A stretch of DNA of 60,281 nt from Hydrogenophaga sp. (GTDB lineage Bacteria; Pseudomonadota; Gammaproteobacteria; Burkholderiales; Burkholderiaceae_C): assembly GCF_022844385.1 (NCBI RefSeq), contig NZ_JALHLX010000009.1, forward strand, positions 1 through 60,281. Direction: 5' to 3'. Shown here piece by piece: positions 34,175-42,578 of the stretch (positions are counted from its first letter, which is position 1; every line of letters begins with the position of its first letter). The notes under the pieces were generated by a model. It worked only from the letters and a program-made list of their open reading frames with translations, was not told where the DNA came from and made no database searches. Position numbers and translations under genes: made by a program.

Positions 34175-34956
34175 TCAAATTGAACGTGCGTTACCCATGA
34201 CTTCGAACTGGAGCTCTTGATCCGACGTGGGCGCGAACATCTCGCTGACGGTCGCCAGCTGTGCCGTGTGTATGCACAGCTTGGCGCCAAAGCCGAAACG
34301 GCGGCTTCGGGCGGTATCGGTCTGCAAGCGCGCGGTGTCGGCGATCGCTACGGTTACACCGTCCACTGGGGATGCCAGACCCGCGCGGCGCGAAGCCGCC
34401 ACCAGGGCAAAACGCGCCAGATGCAGCTCGGCTTCGTCCGCACCGCAGCGCTCGCCCATGTCGGCTTGCAAATCCAGGTGGCCCAACGCCAGGCGCAGCA
34501 CGCCCGGGCTGTTGGCCAGCTCGTCCAGCGCGCCCAGCCCTTGTGCCGACTCCACCACCGGAAAGCGCACACAAGAGCCGGTGTTGCTGACCGTGTCGAC
34601 GTGCGCCCACACATGCGCCAGCTGAGCTGATGACTCGGCCTTGGGAACGACCACCCCGGCCAGGCCCTGGACGGCGAGCTGATTCACCAGCGCCAGATCA
34701 TCTTCATGCCAAGGTGTGCCCGCTGCATTGATGCGCACCAGCAGGCGCGAGAGCTCGGCCTCGTCCAGGTTCACAAGCGCCTGCGCCAGATAGACGCGCG
34801 CGGTAGACTTTCCGGCCGGCGCCACAGCATCTCCAGATCCACGATCACCGCGCCTGCACCACTGCCGAGGGCCTTGGCTAGGCGCTCCGGGCGGGTGGCT
34901 GGCACGAACAAAAAGGTGAAGACCGTGGCCAGCGGGGACAGGGTGGACGTGTTCAT
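34175..34956 (-). pseudogene. ccl: Frameshifted citramalyl-CoA lyase-like gene
   Basis: The N-terminal frame starts at 34956 (TFLFVPATRPERLAKALG, GAVIVDLE) and the rest continues in another frame from about 34829 (APAGKSTARV, VVVPKAESSAQL, FGFGAKLCIHTAQL). Restoring one G in GGAGATGC gives the family VDLEDAVAPAGK, so one base is missing. The C-terminus after APTSDQ is also replaced by unrelated residues. It is homologous to the intact CoA ester lyase at 29793-30608. It overlaps the MmgE/PrpD stop by 4 nt, the arrangement expected for the ccl gene of itaconate-degradation clusters. Enzyme activity is unlikely. Confidence 0.82.
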
Positions 34957-36317
34957 GGATTCAGCAAAACTCCGACACGGTCAGCGCTAGCGATTTGCCA
35001 CAGGCCATCGATGGCGGTCTGCATTTGCGCGGGTGTGGCGCCGCCGCTGTAGGCCGCCAGCCGCAAAGCCTTGTCGGTGATTTCCGAGCGGGTCAGCGTA
35101 TTGCCCGGGTCGCCCTTGGGTTCGTCCACCCGGCCGTTCAGAACGCGGCCATCGGTGGTGTATACCGTGACCTTGCCGATCCAGCGCTGCGGGTAGGCGG
35201 AATCGACTTCGTCGTCTAGTTGCATCTCGACCTTGTCGCAAAACGACACGGTATCGGCGCCCTTGAAGTGCTGATCAAAGGCGTTGAGATCGGCGTGCTC
35301 GAAGCGTGCCACCAGTGCCAATACCGTGCCCATGGAAAACTTGCTCTGGTGCACCGTGCGTGGGTTGACCACCGGGCCCAGCACGTCGATGGCGCCTTGG
35401 TGCACATGCGCGACCACGCGCGCCACATCGCCGGGACGCAGACTGTTGGCCTTTATCACCTGCAGCAGCGCGTCGGCGGCGGGGTGGGTGTGGCGGCACG
35501 ATGCATGGAACTTGAACGAGGTTTCGACCGTGGCCCAGCGCTGGCCCAGCCCGTCCACCAGTTTTGCGGGGTCGGCGTCGCTGGACATGCCCGCGGCCAT
35601 GCCTTGCGGCCCTTCAAAAATTTGGGCCGCACTGGTGAAACCATCCAGCGCCAGGTAGGCCGACATCAAGCCGGCAGCGGCAGCGTGCGCGGTATGCAGC
35701 TGTTTGCTGTCGGACGCGGTGCGCAAAAATTCCCACAACCCGGCCGACTGCGTTCCTGCTGAGCCTAAGGCATGCAGCATCTGCGCGCTGTTGAGACCGA
35801 GCAGATTGCCGACGGCTGCCGCAGCGGCCAAAGTGCCTGCGGTGCCGGTGGTGTGGAACACCTTGTAGTGCGAGCGCCCGAGGAATTCACCGACCCGAAT
35901 ACCCACTTCGTAACCCGCCACCGAGGCGGTCAAGAAGCGCGCGCCGCTGGCCCCGATGGCCTGCGCTACCGCCAACGCTGCAGGGAAGACAACAGCAGCC
36001 GGGTGGAACACCGAGCCGTTGTGCACATCGTCCTGCTCGGCCACGTGGGAAGCGGCGGCGTTAACCATCGCTGCGAGATAGGGGCTGGTGCGAAGCCGGT
36101 TCACGATGACTTCCGATGGGCCACCGGGCTCGCTCGCGCCACCCATGGCCAATGCAAAGCGCGCGATGCTGTCCACCGGGCGCGAGCCGTGCCCAGCCAC
36201 GGCCGAACCGAACCAGTCAACCAGCAGGTCTTCTGTTTTTCGAACCACTGTCTCGGGAATCTGCTCGAACCGCAGTTCGGCAGAAAAAGTGGCGAGTTGG
36301 GCGCTCGGGGACGTCAT
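34953..36317 (-). CDS. MmgE/PrpD family protein
   Basis: A 454-residue member of the 2-methylcitrate dehydratase/cis-aconitate decarboxylase family, full length. Family segments include LLVDWFGSAVAGHGSR, ASHVAEQDDVHNGSVFHPAA (active-site Asp and His), VGIRVGEFLGRSHY, FKFHASCRHTHPAADA and FSMGTVLALVARF. It would dehydrate, decarboxylate or isomerise a tricarboxylic or dicarboxylic acid. A homologue sits in the itaconate cluster of Pseudomonas aeruginosa, and the neighbouring genes match that cluster. Confidence 0.88.
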   Translation of the reverse strand: MTSPSAQLATFSAELRFEQIPETVVRKTEDLLVDWFGSAVAGHGSRPVDSIARFALAMGGASEPGGPSEVIVNRLRTSPYLAAMVNAAASHVAEQDDVHNGSVFHPAAVVFPAALAVAQAIGASGARFLTASVAGYEVGIRVGEFLGRSHYKVFHTTGTAGTLAAAAAVGNLLGLNSAQMLHALGSAGTQSAGLWEFLRTASDSKQLHTAHAAAAGLMSAYLALDGFTSAAQIFEGPQGMAAGMSSDADPAKLVDGLGQRWATVETSFKFHASCRHTHPAADALLQVIKANSLRPGDVARVVAHVHQGAIDVLGPVVNPRTVHQSKFSMGTVLALVARFEHADLNAFDQHFKGADTVSFCDKVEMQLDDEVDSAYPQRWIGKVTVYTTDGRVLNGRVDEPKGDPGNTLTRSEITDKALRLAAYSGGATPAQMQTAIDGLWQIASADRVGVLLNP

Positions 36318-36359
36318 ATGGGTTCTTTCAAGCGGTGTGTGGGTTGCAGTGCAGGAGGT

Positions 36360-37288
36360 TCAGATAGCGCCCGAAGCGCGCATCGCAGCAATCGCGGCGG
36401 CGCTCAGGCCGGTTTCGGCCAGGATGGCTTCGCTGTGCTGGCCGACGGCAGGCACCGGGTCCATGCCGTAGTCGAAGGCGTTGCTGCGGCCCGGTGGCAA
36501 CAGGGCAGGTATGTCGCCCTCGGGCGATCCCACGCTGCGCCAACGCTCACGCGCCTGGAGCTGGGGGTGGGCCCAGAGACCGGCCATGTCGTTCATGCGC
36601 GCGTTGGCGATCTGCGCCTGTTCCAGCAAAGCGCAGACTTGGCCGGCGTTCAGCGCGCCAAACGCGGCCAGCACAATGGCCTTGAGCGCATCGCGGTTCT
36701 GGTTGCGGCGCTCGTTGTTGTCAAAGCGCGGGTCGTTGGCCAACGCGGGGTTCTTCAACACCGTGTCGCAAAACGCTTTCCACTCGCGCTCGTTCTGCAG
36801 GCCCGGCATCACGGTGCCGCCATCGCCAGCGGCAAAAGCGCCGTAGGGGTAGATGCTAGCGTGGGCGGCGCCACTCCGCGGTGGCGGAGGCGCGCCCTCG
36901 AAGGCGTAGTACATCGGGAAGGACATCCATTCGCCTAGCGCTTCGAGCATGGACACGTCGATATGGCTGCCCACCCCGGTGGCCCCGCGCAGCAGCAGGG
37001 CCGACAGCACGCTGGTGTAAGCGTACATGCCGGCGGCAATGTCGGCCACCGAATTGCCCGACTTGCTGGGCACCTCGGGCGTGCCAGTGACGGAGAGGAA
37101 CCCGGCCTCGCTCTGGATCAACAAGTCGTAGGCCTTTTTGTCGCGGTAGGGGCCGTCTTCGCCGTAACCCGAGATGTCGCACACGACGGTGCAGCAATGG
37201 CGTGCTCGAGCGAGACCACTGTGATGCCGTCGAGCGGCCGACGTTTCTGTGCGCGCTTCTCTGCTGTGAGAAGTGGCGTTCTCGTCAT
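36360..37288 (-). pseudogene. ict: CoA-transferase with out-of-frame internal deletion (itaconate CoA-transferase-like)
   Basis: From ATG 37288 the frame reads MTRTPLLTAEKRAQKRRPLD then GITVVSLEHAIAAPSC, a normal family III CoA-transferase start, but near 37195 it runs into VCDISGYGEDGPYRDKK in another frame. Relative to the intact paralogue at 17148 about 120 codons between HAIAAP and CDISGYG are missing, including GARVIKIERP. The rest is well preserved, with the Asp of KAYDLLIQSEAG, SMLEALGEWMSFP and QNEREW. The product cannot be a working enzyme. It lies between the acyl-CoA dehydrogenase and MmgE/PrpD genes, where ict is expected. Confidence 0.85.
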
Positions 37289-37297
37289 GCCCAGTAC

Positions 37298-38461
37298 TCA
37301 GAACGAACGCGGCAAGTCGAGCAAGTGCTCGGCCACGTAGGAATAGATCAGGTTGGTTGAGATCGGGGCCACCTGATAGAGCCGCGTCTCGCGGAACTTG
37401 CGCTCCACGTCGTATTCGGTGGCGAAACCAAAACCACCGTGGAACTGGATGCAGGCGTTGGCCGCTTCCCAGCTCGCCTTGGCCGCCAGGTACTTGGCCA
37501 TATTGGCCTGAGCGCCGCAGGGCAGGCCGGCGTCGAACAGTTCGCAAGCCTTGTAGCGCATCAAGTTGGCGGCTTCGACTTCGATGTAGGCGTCGGCGAT
37601 GGGGAACTGCACGCCCTGGTTCTGCCCGATCGGGCGGCCGAACACCACGCGTTCGCGCACGTATCTCGTTACCCGGTCGAGAAACCAGTAGCCATCGCCA
37701 ATGCATTCCGCCGCGATCAGCGTGCGCTCGGCGTTCAGGCCGTCGAGGATGTACCTGAACCCTTCGCCTTCTTTGCCGATGAGGTTGTCTTCGGGGATTT
37801 CCAGGTTCTCAAAGAATAGCTCGTTGGTCTCGTGGTTGACCATGTTCGGAATGGGTCGCACTGTCATACCGCTTTTTTCCGCCTCGCGCAAATCGACCAT
37901 GAAGATGCTCATGCCCTGGGTCTTTTTCTTGACCTCGGCGAGCGGCGTAGTTCGCGCCAGCAGAATCATCCAGTCGGAATGCTGCACCCGGGAGATCCAG
38001 ACCTTCTGGCCGTTAACCACGTATTTGTCGCCTTTTTTTACCGCCGTGGTCTTGAGCTGGGTGGTGTCGGTGCCGGTGGTGGGCTCGGTCACGCCCATGG
38101 ACTGCAGCCGCCATTCGCCGGTGGCGATCTTGGGCAGGTACAAGGATTTTTGCTTAGCAGATCCGTGACGCAGCAAAGTGCCCATGTTGTACATCTGACC
38201 GTGGCAGGCGCCCGAATTTCCACCGCTACGGTTGATCTCCTCCATGATCACCGAAGCCTCTGCCAGGCCCAGGCCGGAGCCGCCATAGTCAGCCGGAATC
38301 ATGGCGGCCAACCAGCCGGCCTTGGTCAGCGCGTTGACGAAGGCCTCGGGGTAGCCGCGCTGTTCGTCGATCTCTCGGTGGTAGGCATCTGGAAACTCGG
38401 CGCACAGCGCGCGCACGGCGTCGCGAATGTCCTGGTACTGGTCGGAGGTGGTCTTGATCAT
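37298..38461 (-). CDS. Acyl-CoA dehydrogenase
   Basis: A 387-residue FAD-dependent acyl-CoA dehydrogenase. It has the substrate/FAD region MGVTEPTTGTDTTQLKT, VNGQKVWIS, RPIGQNQGVQFPIAD and CIQFHGGFGFATEYD. The usual C-terminal catalytic Glu motif is replaced by YQVAPISTN; a Glu in LNAERTLIAAE is placed as in isovaleryl-CoA dehydrogenase-type enzymes and may be the base. It oxidises a short or branched acyl-CoA. It is intact, though its downstream neighbour is broken. Confidence 0.9.
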   Translation of the reverse strand: MIKTTSDQYQDIRDAVRALCAEFPDAYHREIDEQRGYPEAFVNALTKAGWLAAMIPADYGGSGLGLAEASVIMEEINRSGGNSGACHGQMYNMGTLLRHGSAKQKSLYLPKIATGEWRLQSMGVTEPTTGTDTTQLKTTAVKKGDKYVVNGQKVWISRVQHSDWMILLARTTPLAEVKKKTQGMSIFMVDLREAEKSGMTVRPIPNMVNHETNELFFENLEIPEDNLIGKEGEGFRYILDGLNAERTLIAAECIGDGYWFLDRVTRYVRERVVFGRPIGQNQGVQFPIADAYIEVEAANLMRYKACELFDAGLPCGAQANMAKYLAAKASWEAANACIQFHGGFGFATEYDVERKFRETRLYQVAPISTNLIYSYVAEHLLDLPRSF

Positions 38462-38498
38462 GAAGTTTGGGTTGTTGATGTGATTCGAAGTCCAGCGC

Positions 38499-39383
38499 TC
38501 AGGCCAGCGTGGCGCTGCCCTGCATGGTTAGCCAGCCTTCGTTATCCTGGGCCCAGAGGCGAACAGTCTTGCCGTCGGCCGACAGCTGGCCATTGAGCCG
38601 GAAGGCGTACAGGTCAAACGTGGGTCGCACCGCTCGAAATTCAAACGACTGGATGCGCGCCTCAGGCCGTTGTTGGCGCACCAGGTCTACCAGCAAAGTC
38701 GCGATCAGCGGCCCGTGAACGATCAGGCCCGGATAGCCCTCGACCTCGGTCGCGTAGCTTCGGTCGTAGTGGATGCGGTGACCATTGAAGGTGAGAGCTG
38801 AATAGCGGAAGAGCAGCATGGGGTCGGGCACCACCTCCCGCTGCCACGCGGCGGTGGCCTCGGCGGCAATGGGCTTGGGCACCGCGTCGTCTCGCCGGGC
38901 CGCTGCTCGGTAAACAATGTCGTGCTCCTCGGTGAGCGCCAGTCCCCGCTGGTTGTGCATCTCGTGCTCAACCAGCACAAATAGCAGGTCCCCACTGCGT
39001 CCTGCCTTGTGCTCGACGGACGCGATCCTGGAGATCCGGCTAACTGCATCGCCGACCAAAAGCGGGTTCTCCGCCTGCCACCGCAGTCGCCCACCTGCCC
39101 ACATTCGCCGGGGCAGCGGCACGGGTGGCAGAAAGCCGCCGCGCTTGGCATGTCCATCGACGCCAAGCTCGCTTTGGCGTGGGTGCTGCAGAAAGTAGAG
39201 CCAGTGCCACAGGGGCGGCACCACGGCACCCAACGCTGGGTCGGAATCGCCGCGGTCGAGCACAGCTGACAAGGCACGCAGCGGCGCCGGGGTGATGTCG
39301 TCTTTGGAGGCTTCCGTGCAACCGACCCAGCTGCGCAAATCCGCCAGCGTAATGGCATCTAGGGCACGGATGTCTTCGCTCAT
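38499..39383 (-). CDS. ich: Itaconyl/mesaconyl-CoA hydratase-like MaoC/FAS1-type dehydratase
   Basis: A 294-residue two-domain hot-dog protein of the HTD2/mesaconyl-C4-CoA hydratase type. The N-terminal domain includes PLPRRMWAGGRLRW, and the C-terminal hydratase-2 motif is IHYDRSYATEVEGYPGLIVHGPL, where the Asp and His are catalytic. Start ATG 39383 gives the expected length; the longer frame runs into the divergent LysR region. Itaconyl-CoA hydratase adds water to give (S)-citramalyl-CoA. Gene order with the acyl-CoA dehydrogenase and LysR supports this reading over other MaoC hydratases. Confidence 0.78.
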   Translation of the reverse strand: MSEDIRALDAITLADLRSWVGCTEASKDDITPAPLRALSAVLDRGDSDPALGAVVPPLWHWLYFLQHPRQSELGVDGHAKRGGFLPPVPLPRRMWAGGRLRWQAENPLLVGDAVSRISRIASVEHKAGRSGDLLFVLVEHEMHNQRGLALTEEHDIVYRAAARRDDAVPKPIAAEATAAWQREVVPDPMLLFRYSALTFNGHRIHYDRSYATEVEGYPGLIVHGPLIATLLVDLVRQQRPEARIQSFEFRAVRPTFDLYAFRLNGQLSADGKTVRLWAQDNEGWLTMQGSATLA

Positions 39384-39412
39384 GATCTGCAGGAAGGAGG
39401 TATAAGTTTGGG

Positions 39413-39425
39413 CATAGTCCCTATG
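39413..39425. promoter_or_regulatory. CATAG-TCC-CTATG inverted repeat in the LysR/hydratase divergent region
   Basis: A perfect 5-bp inverted repeat with a 3-nt spacer lies between the divergent itaconyl-CoA hydratase-like gene and the LysR gene. It is a candidate regulator site. It is short, so the match could be chance. Confidence 0.35.
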
Positions 39426-39582
39426 GTTACTGTAGTGGCCTACCTGAGCAATCTTTGATTTCGAAAGCGGTGCTTTGGCATTTCCGAAGGGTATGCTTGA
39501 ACGCTTCCCGGCGTTAGCGCTGCGTCCCAATCGCTTGCCCCGGCTGGGAAGCCAGTCCGGCTCAACCAAATCGCTTCTGCCC

Positions 39583-40491
39583 ATGCACTTTGATCTGGTC
39601 GACTTGCGTCTAATTGTTCGGGTCGCCGAACTCAATAGCCTCACCCGTGGCGCTGAAAGCTCGCACATCTCCCTGGCGGCAGCCAGCACTCGCATCAAGA
39701 ACCTTGAGGAAAGCGTCGGGGCCAAACTGCTGTACCGCAGCAGTCAAGGCATGACGCTGACCCAGCCTGGCAAGACCTTTTTGCAGCACGCCATTGCAGT
39801 GCTGGGGCAAATCGAGAACATGCGCGGCGACATGCAGGAGTACGCAAATGGCATCAAAGGCCAGCTTCGCATCTTCTCCAACACAACCGCCCTGTGCGAG
39901 TTTTTGCCACCGGTTCTAGGTAGTTACCTCAAGAACCATCCGGACATCAACATTCATCTGCGTGAGATGCTCAGCCACGACATCGTGCGTGCGGTGCTCG
40001 ATGGTTTCGCCGATATTGGGGTCGTAGCGGGTTCCGTGAACACTGAGAACCTGGAAATCATTCCGTACCGATCGGATCAACTGGTACTGGTTGTGCCCAC
40101 CAGCCATTCACTGGCCATTCGGTCCAGCATCGCTTTCAGCGAAACTCTGGACCTCGTGCATGTTGGTCTGCACGAGGCGAGTGCTCTGCACGCCTTTCTC
40201 AAGCAAATCTGCGACGGCATGCACAGCCAGCTTCAACTGCGTATTCAGGTGGGAAATTTCCAGGCAGCCTGTCGCATGATTGAAGCCCAAGCTGGCGTAG
40301 GAATCCTTCCCAAGTCTGCGGTGAATCTTCATGTCGGGTCCATGGACATAAAGATCATTCCATTGGACGACACATGGGCAGACCGTCACATGCATGTTTG
40401 TATGCGGAACCTTGAGACCCTGCCAGCATTTGCGCGTAACCTTGTGCCTATGCTGCAAGCTGATGCGGAGAATGCCAGCTACGCTTCTTAG
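39583..40491 (+). CDS. LysR-type regulator of the itaconate-like cluster
   Basis: A 302-residue LysR regulator starting MHFDLVDLRLIVRVAELN (ATG 39583). The HTH is SLTRGAESSHISLAAASTRIK and the effector domain follows from about residue 90. It is divergent from the hydratase gene, in the same relative position as the itaconate-responsive LysR regulator of Pseudomonas aeruginosa. It should still read the inducer even though two structural genes downstream are broken. Confidence 0.88.
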   Translation: MHFDLVDLRLIVRVAELNSLTRGAESSHISLAAASTRIKNLEESVGAKLLYRSSQGMTLTQPGKTFLQHAIAVLGQIENMRGDMQEYANGIKGQLRIFSNTTALCEFLPPVLGSYLKNHPDINIHLREMLSHDIVRAVLDGFADIGVVAGSVNTENLEIIPYRSDQLVLVVPTSHSLAIRSSIAFSETLDLVHVGLHEASALHAFLKQICDGMHSQLQLRIQVGNFQAACRMIEAQAGVGILPKSAVNLHVGSMDIKIIPLDDTWADRHMHVCMRNLETLPAFARNLVPMLQADAENASYAS

Positions 40492-40754
40492 ATTTTATCC
40501 TTACTGGATATGAGGGAGACGTCAGGGCCTGCTAGGCAAGACGTTGAGTTGGGTGCAGAGAATTGGCTGAAGCCCACTTCGATTGAGTGACCGGTCACGA
40601 ATCTCGCGAAGTTTCAGGAGTCAATGTTGACCGACAGCAACCAGTCTTGAACAGCCCCACAAGAGCTCAGGGTCCGCTTGGCTAGGCAGGCATCACGCCG
40701 GAGGGCCGTTCGCGACCTTGCAAGCTATGGTGCCGGGCGTGCAGAATAGTCTGC

Positions 40755-41180
40755 ATGCGGTTCCAGCACTGTCCACCCGATGCCCTGCGCCGGTGCTGTT
40801 TGCTTGCGGTGTTGCCGTGGCTGTCGTGGCCAGTGCTGCCCGCCGACTCTTCCTTGCGTGAAGCGATGCGCCGTGCCGAAGCCCTGCGCGACGACGCTCT
40901 GCGCGCCGGCGACCAGCCCTTCGGTGCCGTTGTGCTGCGCGCCGAGGTGGTGGTCGGCGCCGCACCCAGCCGCGTGGTGACCGCCAGTGACCCCACCGCG
41001 CACGCCGAGATGGAAGCCATCCGCGATGCTGCGCGTCGACTACGCACGCGAGACCTGTCTGGCTGCGTTCTGGTGTCCACCTCGCGTCCCTGCCGCATGT
41101 GTGAGGCCGCTGCAGGATGGGCCGGGATGTCCCGCATGTTCTACGGCGAGGCCCTGACAGATGCAGGCGCGCCGCGATGA
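40755..41180 (+). CDS. Exported cytidine/guanine deaminase-fold protein
   Basis: A 141-residue zinc deaminase. HAEMEA provides the zinc His and catalytic Glu, and SRPCRMCEA the two zinc Cys residues. QPFGAVVL and the tRNA-adenosine/guanine-deaminase-type spacing suggest nucleobase or nucleoside deamination. Unusually, the first 30 residues (RRCCLLAVLPWLSWPVLPA) form a signal peptide, so it may act in the periplasm. Its stop overlaps the ankyrin gene start by ATGA. Confidence 0.8.
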   Translation: MRFQHCPPDALRRCCLLAVLPWLSWPVLPADSSLREAMRRAEALRDDALRAGDQPFGAVVLRAEVVVGAAPSRVVTASDPTAHAEMEAIRDAARRLRTRDLSGCVLVSTSRPCRMCEAAAGWAGMSRMFYGEALTDAGAPR

Positions 41181-41827
41181 AGCGCCGCACGCTGCTTGCC
41201 GCGGGAGCGACTTGGTCGGGGTGGGTTGTTGCGCGAGTGCCTGCGCTGGTGAGCGCGGCCGAAGCTGGCGACATGGTCACGCTGCAGCGGCTGCTTGACG
41301 CCGGCGTGCCGGTGGACAGCCGCGACGCGCAAGGTCGCACCGCTTTGCTTGCCGCCACGCATGCTGACCGCGTCGACGCGGCACAGCTGCTGATCGAGCG
41401 CGGTGCCGACGTGAACGCCAGGGATGTGATGCAAGACTCGCCGTTTCTGTATGCCGGCGCACGGGGGCGGCTTGCGATTCTCCGATTGACGCTGGCGTCT
41501 GGTGCCGACCTAAAAAGCATCAACCGCTACGGAGGCACGGCACTGATCCCGGCGGCGCATTACGGTCATGTCGAGGCGGTGCGCGAGCTGCTGAAGACAC
41601 GGATCGATGTGGACCATGTCAACCGCCTTGGCTGGACGGCACTGCTCGAGGCCATCATCTTGGGTGACGGTGGCCCTGCCCACACCGAGATCGTGCGCCT
41701 GCTGGTCGCACATGGCGCCAGCGTGCAACTGGCCGACGCGCAGGGTGTGAGACCGTTGGCGCACGCCGAGCAGCGCGGGCACCGCACGATCGTCGAGATC
41801 CTGCGGCGGGCCGGCGCGCGCCCCTGA
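41177..41827 (+). CDS. Exported ankyrin-repeat protein
   Basis: A 216-residue protein with a Tat/Sec-like signal start (MKRRTLLAAGATWSGWVVAR) and about five ankyrin repeats from residue 30 onward. Typical repeat turns are GRTALLAATHADRVDAAQLL, GGTALIPAAHYGHVEAVREL and GVRPLAHAEQRGHRTIVEIL. Ankyrin proteins bind partners; here the coupled deaminase is the obvious candidate. The two genes share a 4-nt overlap and probably one promoter upstream of 40755. Confidence 0.85.
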   Translation: MKRRTLLAAGATWSGWVVARVPALVSAAEAGDMVTLQRLLDAGVPVDSRDAQGRTALLAATHADRVDAAQLLIERGADVNARDVMQDSPFLYAGARGRLAILRLTLASGADLKSINRYGGTALIPAAHYGHVEAVRELLKTRIDVDHVNRLGWTALLEAIILGDGGPAHTEIVRLLVAHGASVQLADAQGVRPLAHAEQRGHRTIVEILRRAGARP

Positions 41828-41882
41828 AAGTACGTGATGGAACAGCCTGCGTTCATCGTCTCGATCGGCGGGCCCCAGCTCG

Positions 41883-42557
41883 TTACGGCCGTCGCCCCGC
41901 GCGTTCGACTCGCATGCGCTCGATCATGAAATCAGCCGCATCCAGAATGTGCTGGCGAGCCAGACGCTCGGCGACTTCGCCATCGCCCGAAGCCACGGCA
42001 GCTAGCAGAGCTTCGTGCTGGTCCCAGATGTCGCGTGGTTTGTCGTCGTGCATCAACACCTCTCCCATCACACGTTGGGTCTGTGTCCAGTGGGTCTGCA
42101 TCGCGGGTGCCACCAACGGATTTTTCGACAACGCATAGATGAAGTCGTGAAAGGCCATGTCGGCCGAGATCATTTGGTGGAAGGAGCGGCTGGCCACGGC
42201 CTTGCGACCGGCGCGGATCAGGGCTGACCCCTTTGCCGCCGCCTGTGCCGTGTTGTTTTCAGCAGCCTTGCGGAACGCCAGGCCTTCGATGACCGCGCGC
42301 ACGTCGTACATCTGGCGCACATGATCCAGGTCGAGCGGCGCCACCTGCAAGCCACGCCCCGGCGCGTCGATCAGAACACCTTCTTTCCGCAGCAGGGTCA
42401 GGGCATGCTGCACCGGCTGGCGTGAAATGCCGAGCTGCTGGGCCAGCTGCTCCTGGATGATCCGCACGCCGGGCCGCAGGTGGCCCGCGGCGATGTCCGC
42501 CAGGATGGACTGGTGAACCTGTTCAACCAAGCTGGGCGCGGCGTGCAGTGTTTTCAT
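41883..42557 (-). CDS. GntR-family (FCD) transcriptional regulator
   Basis: A 224-residue FadR-type regulator. The winged HTH is at residues 10-75 (IIQEQLAQQLGISRQPVQHAL). The all-helical FCD domain follows, with metal ligands visible in ISADMAFHDFI, HWTQTQRVM, DQHEALL and RQHILDAAD. It is the second gene after the ThDP enzyme on the minus strand (21 nt gap). It probably binds the palindrome at 44402-44420 and releases it when a small acid binds. Confidence 0.92.
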   Translation of the reverse strand: MKTLHAAPSLVEQVHQSILADIAAGHLRPGVRIIQEQLAQQLGISRQPVQHALTLLRKEGVLIDAPGRGLQVAPLDLDHVRQMYDVRAVIEGLAFRKAAENNTAQAAAKGSALIRAGRKAVASRSFHQMISADMAFHDFIYALSKNPLVAPAMQTHWTQTQRVMGEVLMHDDKPRDIWDQHEALLAAVASGDGEVAERLARQHILDAADFMIERMRVERAGRRP

Positions 42558-42578
42558 GATCGCAATGGTAGTGGGGCG

